Of a stretch of DNA of 64,000 bases, positions 59,984 through 64,000 are shown in pieces (the first letter of the stretch is position 1; the number at the start of each line of letters is the position of its first letter). This DNA comes from Kribbella sp. VKM Ac-2569. Lineage in GTDB: Bacteria; Actinomycetota; Actinomycetes; Propionibacteriales; Kribbellaceae. A program made the position numbers and the translations under genes. The stretch is taken from assembly GCF_004216905.1 (NCBI RefSeq), contig NZ_SGXJ01000001.1:62001-126000 (forward strand). Reading direction: 5' to 3'. The notes beneath the pieces were generated by a model. That model was not told the DNA's origin, did not search any database, and saw only the letters and a program-made list of their open reading frames with translations.

Positions 59984-60928
59984 TCAGAGACCCGTCAGGT
60001 CGAGCAGAACCCGGCCTGCAGGCCGGTCCAGCACGTCACCGATCCGCTCTGCCGGTACGACGTCATAGTCCGCTCGCCAGGACACCCCTGCGATGTCGGC
60101 CAGCGCCTGACCGACAGCATCTGGTGCCAACGTAGTCCGCTGCAGATTCACCGGCAGCACCCGCAGGTCCCGGCCGATCAGCTGGTGCAAGTCGATCGTG
60201 GTGAACTCACCGGCCTTGTAGCCGAGTACGGCGATCCGTCCGCCCGGAGAGATGTGTCCGAGCACCCCACCGGCCACCGGACCACCCATGGTGTCGATGA
60301 CTGCGTTGCACCACGGCAGCTCCCGACCCACCTGTCCCAGACCGTCCACACGGACCACCTGATCCACCACTCCGGTCGCACCGTCGGAGCGGTCGTCCAG
60401 CGACACCAGACCGATCACCCGGGACGCACCGGCCGACCGTGCGATCGCAGCACACATGTGCCCGACCAGACCGGTGACGCCGGTGACCACGACCGTCTCG
60501 CCCTCCTGTACGTCGGCAACCCGTCGTACGGCGGTGTGCGCCGTCAACACCGGCGTCATCAACGCGAGCGCCGTACCCGGCTCCAGCGACGACGGCAGCC
60601 GGTGTACGGCGGCGTTCGGTACGACGGCGTACCGGCCCCAGACACCGTCCCGGGTCACGCCGACACCCTCGCCACGGACCACCACGGGCGTATCGGCCTC
60701 AAAAGCGTCCGAGCTCACCACCACACCGGCTCCCTCGGAGCCAGGCACGAACGGCCCAGACGACACGGGCGGCTGCTTTCCGGCCAGTGTCGACCGGTCC
60801 AGCGGAGTTACCGCGGCCAGCCGCATCTCCACCAACGTCTCACCCGGACCGGCGGTCAGCTCGACCTCTTCGGCCTTCAGCTGCTCCCCCGGTCCATGAC
60901 TGCGCAAAACAGTCCCCCGTGTACTCAC
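59984..60928 (-). CDS. Quinone/zinc-type alcohol dehydrogenase-like oxidoreductase (MDR)
   Basis: A 314-residue medium-chain reductase. The catalytic-domain segment GSEGAGVVV and the nucleotide-binding VVTGVTGLVGHMCAAIARSAGA (Rossmann) are visible. It lacks the structural-zinc cysteine cluster, so it is of the NADPH-quinone-reductase (QOR) type. It is last in the catabolic operon and may reduce an enoyl or quinone intermediate. Confidence 0.85.
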   Translation of the reverse strand: MSTRGTVLRSHGPGEQLKAEEVELTAGPGETLVEMRLAAVTPLDRSTLAGKQPPVSSGPFVPGSEGAGVVVSSDAFEADTPVVVRGEGVGVTRDGVWGRYAVVPNAAVHRLPSSLEPGTALALMTPVLTAHTAVRRVADVQEGETVVVTGVTGLVGHMCAAIARSAGASRVIGLVSLDDRSDGATGVVDQVVRVDGLGQVGRELPWCNAVIDTMGGPVAGGVLGHISPGGRIAVLGYKAGEFTTIDLHQLIGRDLRVLPVNLQRTTLAPDAVGQALADIAGVSWRADYDVVPAERIGDVLDRPAGRVLLDLTGL

Positions 60929-60992
60929 GCCTCTACCCCGTTCCCCACGATTTGATATCTGATCACAACCTCGACCAGACGGAACACATGTC

Positions 60993-61904
60993 TCACCACT
61001 CGGCGACCTCCTTCGCCAGCGGCCGGGTCAGCATCTCGACCGTGGCGGACCGCCCTGAGGCTCGCACTGTGGACACCTCGTCGCTGCCCATCGGGAACGG
61101 CCAGTCACTCCCGGCCAGCACCCGCTCGGGCCCGAACGTCTTCGTCAGCAACTCCAGTACGGCGTCGTCGTGGACCAGGTCGTCGACGTAGAAGCGGCGC
61201 AGGGCCTCGGCCACCGGCAAGGACACCGGCTTGATCCCCGGGCGTTCCTGGTCGATCCCGCGCTGCCACCGTCCGGCGACGGCCGCCGTCACACCACCCC
61301 CATGGCACAGACAGAACCGGATTCCCGGGAACCGCCCCGGCACGTCCGCGAAGACGAGCGAAGCCGCCGCCAGTCCGGTCTCGTACGGATTCCCCAACAG
61401 GTTCGACAGGTAAAACGAATCGAGCCGCTTGTCGTCACTGTGTCCCGGGTGAATCAGCGTGAACGCCTCCAGCGCGTCCAGCACCCGCCACACCGGATCC
61501 AGCCCGGCGTAGCTCGGCGTACCGAGGGCAAAACCGCTGAAGACGCCTTCACTGGCCAGTCCGGCAGCTACAGAGGGTGCTGCCGGGTCGAGCAGCGGCA
61601 GGTGCCCCAGGACGCGCAGCTGCGGTGTGGCGAGCTCCCGGAGCCCCTGGTTCACCAGCTCGGTCCACTCGAGGCTCTCGTCGTACCGGAACAGGGCCGG
61701 CGGCACTGACACCACAGCACCGTCCAGGTCCTGTGACGAGATCCAGTGCAGCAGTGCAGCCGGGTCGGCGAGCCGACGTAGCGGCAGCCGCTCCCCGTCG
61801 ACAACCAGCGAACCGCTGTCGACGGACAGCCCGAACTCACCCCGATGCGCCGCCGCCAGCACGGTCGGCGGGATCAGGTGCGTGTGGACGTCCCAACCGG
61901 CCAT
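60993..61904 (-). CDS. Amidohydrolase-2 family metal enzyme (ACMSD/OMA-hydratase-like)
   Basis: A 303-residue TIM-barrel protein. Metal ligands: HTH in WDVHTHLIPP (His7, His9), His in LIHPGHSDD, His in CLCHGGG and Asp in GSDWPFP. Family members decarboxylate 2-amino-3-carboxymuconate semialdehyde or gamma-resorcylate, or hydrate oxalomesaconate, all in aromatic catabolism. It follows the cupin gene directly. Confidence 0.88.
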   Translation of the reverse strand: MAGWDVHTHLIPPTVLAAAHRGEFGLSVDSGSLVVDGERLPLRRLADPAALLHWISSQDLDGAVVSVPPALFRYDESLEWTELVNQGLRELATPQLRVLGHLPLLDPAAPSVAAGLASEGVFSGFALGTPSYAGLDPVWRVLDALEAFTLIHPGHSDDKRLDSFYLSNLLGNPYETGLAAASLVFADVPGRFPGIRFCLCHGGGVTAAVAGRWQRGIDQERPGIKPVSLPVAEALRRFYVDDLVHDDAVLELLTKTFGPERVLAGSDWPFPMGSDEVSTVRASGRSATVEMLTRPLAKEVAEW

Positions 61905-61905
61905 G

Positions 61906-62295
61906 TCAGCGGGCGTCCTCGTCGTTGTCGTAGAAGTCCGGACGCTCCGGGTAGTGCGGACCGTCGTACACCTCCAGCAGGACAGAGGTCTCCTCGGCGC
62001 GCGTCGGACCGTGCACGACGCCCTTCGGGTTCCAGTAGAAGCTGCCCTTGGTCAGCGTCGTCCCGGTCGGCAGGTACACGTACCGGCCGGACAGGCAGAA
62101 CATGAACTGGTTCGACGCGTGCTTGTGCTCCGACGGGATGCCCGAGCCCTTCTCGAACCGCACCAGTGCGATCGACGCCTCGGTCACCGGGTCCCGCCAC
62201 AGCATCTTGTGGGACAGCCCGTCCAGCGACTTCTCCACCCACTCCAGGTCGTCCGTCTGCAACAGGATCTCCTGCAACGGTTGGTCGAAACTCAT
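61906..62295 (-). CDS. Cupin-domain protein
   Basis: A 129-residue single cupin. The metal motifs are SEHKHASNQFMFCLSG and KGVVHGPTR; ligands would be His60, His62, Gln66 and the later His. It may be a small dioxygenase or a hydroxyquinol-type ring-cleavage accessory. ATG 62295 has GGGAGG at 4 nt and overlaps the monooxygenase stop (ATGA). Confidence 0.85.
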   Translation of the reverse strand: MSFDQPLQEILLQTDDLEWVEKSLDGLSHKMLWRDPVTEASIALVRFEKGSGIPSEHKHASNQFMFCLSGRYVYLPTGTTLTKGSFYWNPKGVVHGPTRAEETSVLLEVYDGPHYPERPDFYDNDEDAR

Positions 62296-63848
62296 GGCAC
62301 CTCCCGACCCGTGACCCGCGTGTACAGCTCCTCCGCCACACCAGTACCCATCGGAGCAACCGCGGCGATGTGACCATCCGGCCGGATCAGTACGACGCTG
62401 TCCGCCGGTACGCCGTACCTCTTGGTGGCGATGCTGCCCGGATCGAACAGCGCCCTGTCCCGCAGACCGGAGTCGTGCGGGGCGTCCCATCGGGACACCG
62501 CGTAGTGCTGCAACGCCGGCGACTCGTTCACCGGGACCTCCGGCCGACGCCGTACGTCGGTGAAGTAGAGCGCCACGAACGAGTCGCGACACAGGTCGTG
62601 GATCGACGTACGACCGGTTGGGCTCTGCAGCACCAGGTCCGGCGCCCGGTCCCCCGCCCGTACGGCAGGCGGCGCGGCGGACGTGGCCACCATCGACCAG
62701 TCGCCCTTACCCTCGACGTCCAGCCGCACACTCAGCAGCGTCCTGTTGTACGCCGTGGCCCACGCGCCCGTGTCCTCGGTGACAGCACCACGCTGGAAGG
62801 ACATGTACTTGCGGGCCGCCTCCGCCATCTCGCCCGAGCCCTCGATCGCCACCGGCCGCTGCTCTCGCTCATAGCCGTCCAGCAACGACGGATCAGCCCA
62901 GCCACGCAGTACCCAGGCCAGCCGCCACGGCAGGTTGGACGCGTCCAGCGCACCCGTGTTCAGACCGAGTGCCCACATCGGCGTGATCAGGTGTGCCGCG
63001 TCGCCCATCAGGAAAACCTTGCGGTCCTTGGTCCACTGCTCGGCGACCCGGTGGTGCACGTTGTAGACGACCGAGCCGAGCAGCTCGATCCGGTCCACCT
63101 CACCGATGAACTGCTTCACCTTCACCAGCAGGTCCTCGTCACCCGGCGCGTCGGCGCCAGCCGCCAGCGGGAACAGGAACCGCCAGTTGTCCGGCTGCCG
63201 GATCAGCACCATCCACTCGGACTTGTCCGCGAAGTACGCGAGGTACGGGTAGTCCCTGGCGTTGTCGACGTCCAGGTCCACCACGACGTCGATCAGCATG
63301 TACCGCTCCGGCAGGGTCTCCCCCACCACCTTCACACCGAGCGCATCGCGGATCCGCGAACGCCCACCATCACACGCCAGCAGGTACGACGCTTCCAGCT
63401 CCTGCGGACCGTCAGGGGTCTCCAGCTGCAGTACGACGCGATCGTCGCGGACCTCGAACGACGTCATCCGGTGCTGCGTCCGCACCGGCTCCGGAAGAGC
63501 TGCCGCCAGCAGCGGCTCCATCTTCTGCTGCGGCAGGTTGATGACGAACGGGAACTGGGTGTCGTTCACGAGCTCGGCCAGCTGCACCGAGGCGCGCGGA
63601 GTGTTCGTGGCCCGGTCGATGTCGCCGATCTCGTCGATCCGCAGCGCGGCACCGAGGATGCCGTCGACCGCGCCGTACCGGTTCCAGATCTCCAGCGTCC
63701 GGCTGAGCGTCGTACCGGCCTTGGTGTCGGACGACAGGACGGCGTCCTCCTCCAGCAGCACGTACGGGATGCCGTAGTGCGCGAGACCGAGCGCGGTGGT
63801 CAGACCGATCGGTCCGGCACCCACCACGGCAACAGGCAGTTGGTTCAC
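62292..63848 (-). CDS. FAD-dependent aromatic monooxygenase (PheA/TfdB/MhpA type)
   Basis: A 518-residue class A flavin hydroxylase. The FAD sites are VAVVGAGPIGLTTALGLAHYG, the DG motif LLACDGGRSRIRDALG, and GDAAHLITPMWALGLNTG. The C-terminal thioredoxin-like domain (from about 415, with FVALYFTDVRR) is typical of phenol-hydroxylase relatives. It hydroxylates a phenolic ring. GTG 63848 has GGAG at 8 nt; an upstream in-frame start overlaps the SDR gene and is less likely. Confidence 0.9.
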   Translation of the reverse strand: MNQLPVAVVGAGPIGLTTALGLAHYGIPYVLLEEDAVLSSDTKAGTTLSRTLEIWNRYGAVDGILGAALRIDEIGDIDRATNTPRASVQLAELVNDTQFPFVINLPQQKMEPLLAAALPEPVRTQHRMTSFEVRDDRVVLQLETPDGPQELEASYLLACDGGRSRIRDALGVKVVGETLPERYMLIDVVVDLDVDNARDYPYLAYFADKSEWMVLIRQPDNWRFLFPLAAGADAPGDEDLLVKVKQFIGEVDRIELLGSVVYNVHHRVAEQWTKDRKVFLMGDAAHLITPMWALGLNTGALDASNLPWRLAWVLRGWADPSLLDGYEREQRPVAIEGSGEMAEAARKYMSFQRGAVTEDTGAWATAYNRTLLSVRLDVEGKGDWSMVATSAAPPAVRAGDRAPDLVLQSPTGRTSIHDLCRDSFVALYFTDVRRRPEVPVNESPALQHYAVSRWDAPHDSGLRDRALFDPGSIATKRYGVPADSVVLIRPDGHIAAVAPMGTGVAEELYTRVTGREVP

Positions 63849-63852
63849 TCGT

Positions 63853-64000
63853 TCACTCCACGAAGCTTGTGAGCTTGGCAAAAGCGCGTTCCCGGGTCAG
63901 CACGGACCCGGTCATCGCGGCCGCGTCGGACAGCAGGAACAGCAACGGGCCGACCACGTCCTCGGGGTCGCCGATACCTATGGTGTCCTGCCAGTGCTCC
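63853..64000 (-). CDS. Short-chain dehydrogenase/reductase, C-terminal part (5' end outside window)
   Basis: The open frame runs off the window end. It reads DPEDVVGPLLFLLSDAAAMTGSVL, the classic SDR C-terminal block, and ends with VE-stop at 63853. It is the upstream neighbour of the monooxygenase, 4 bp away, and part of the same catabolic operon. Confidence 0.85.
   Translation of the reverse strand, partial: EHWQDTIGIGDPEDVVGPLLFLLSDAAAMTGSVLTRERAFAKLTSFVE

Noticed and set aside
1-64000. CRISPR arrays, rRNA genes and replication origins
   Set aside because: No regularly spaced repeats, rRNA-like stretches or clusters of DnaA boxes were found on reading through the window.

Overview
The window is GC-rich actinobacterial chromosome with strong G/C bias at third codon positions, many GTG starts, and ATGA, GTGA and TGATG gene overlaps. 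A Kribbella- or Nocardioides-like soil actinomycete fits best; this is an inference from gene content and style. Supporting signs are a Gram-positive LexA box, a DtxR/IdeR-type iron box, an F420-type PPOX protein, and a gene block (39.6-48.4 kb) in the same order as Mycobacterium tuberculosis Rv1822-Rv1832.

Layout. 1-6.3 kb: the tail of an aminoglycoside-phosphotransferase-like gene, fdhD, an SbcCD/YhaNO-like ATPase-nuclease pair, a GNAT and a HAD phosphatase. 6.3-11.8 kb: a five-gene oligopeptide-type ABC importer operon with the binding protein last. 11.9-14.3 kb: an alpha/beta hydrolase and two nucleotidyltransferases. 14.4-16.25 kb: an ECF sigma factor with a membrane anti-sigma-like partner and a secreted, membrane-anchored protein. 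16.3-19.2 kb: the tldD/tldE pair. 19.2-22.1 kb: a methyltransferase and a polytopic membrane protein, divergent around a perfect palindrome.

22.2-27.9 kb is an accessory island with less GC-rich stretches and broken genes. It holds an intact fusion of a helical domain to a PfkB kinase with an altered GAGD motif, broken copies of both halves of that protein, a displaced copy of the 3' end of the upstream membrane gene, a Mom-like GNAT acyltransferase placed tail-to-tail with the kinase, two very small membrane ORFs sharing a terminator, and a Cys-His-Asp transglutaminase-like protein. This is the best candidate for an undescribed system.

27.98-34.6 kb is an NRPS-independent siderophore operon (PLP decarboxylase, NIS synthetase, acetyltransferase, N-monooxygenase, second NIS synthetase) behind an iron box. 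Its order matches rhbBCDEF, so a citrate dihydroxamate such as schizokinen or arthrobactin is predicted. 34.7-38.3 kb: a TPR membrane protein, a large unknown protein and an unusual tRNA with anticodon CTT. 38.3-39.6 kb: a class C beta-lactamase-fold hydrolase.

39.6-48.4 kb carries gcvP with a glycine riboswitch, two MerR regulators, a DUF151 nuclease, a GarA-like FHA protein, gcvH, two DUF881 proteins, a small basic protein and a CDP-alcohol phosphatidyltransferase, linking glycine cleavage, central nitrogen metabolism and the envelope. 48.6-50.9 kb: an ECF42-type sigma factor with its DGPF partner and a methyltransferase. 51-54.6 kb: a GH92 glycosidase and GT4 glycosyltransferase operon. 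55-57.4 kb: SOS-controlled imuA'/imuB. 57.4-59.2 kb: a zinc-ribbon protein, an F420/PPOX protein and a PIG-L deacetylase. 59.2-64 kb: a GntR-type regulator followed by a catabolic operon (SDR, FAD monooxygenase, cupin, amidohydrolase, quinone-type reductase) that suggests aromatic-ring degradation. I saw no CRISPR array, rRNA, intact transposase or replication origin.
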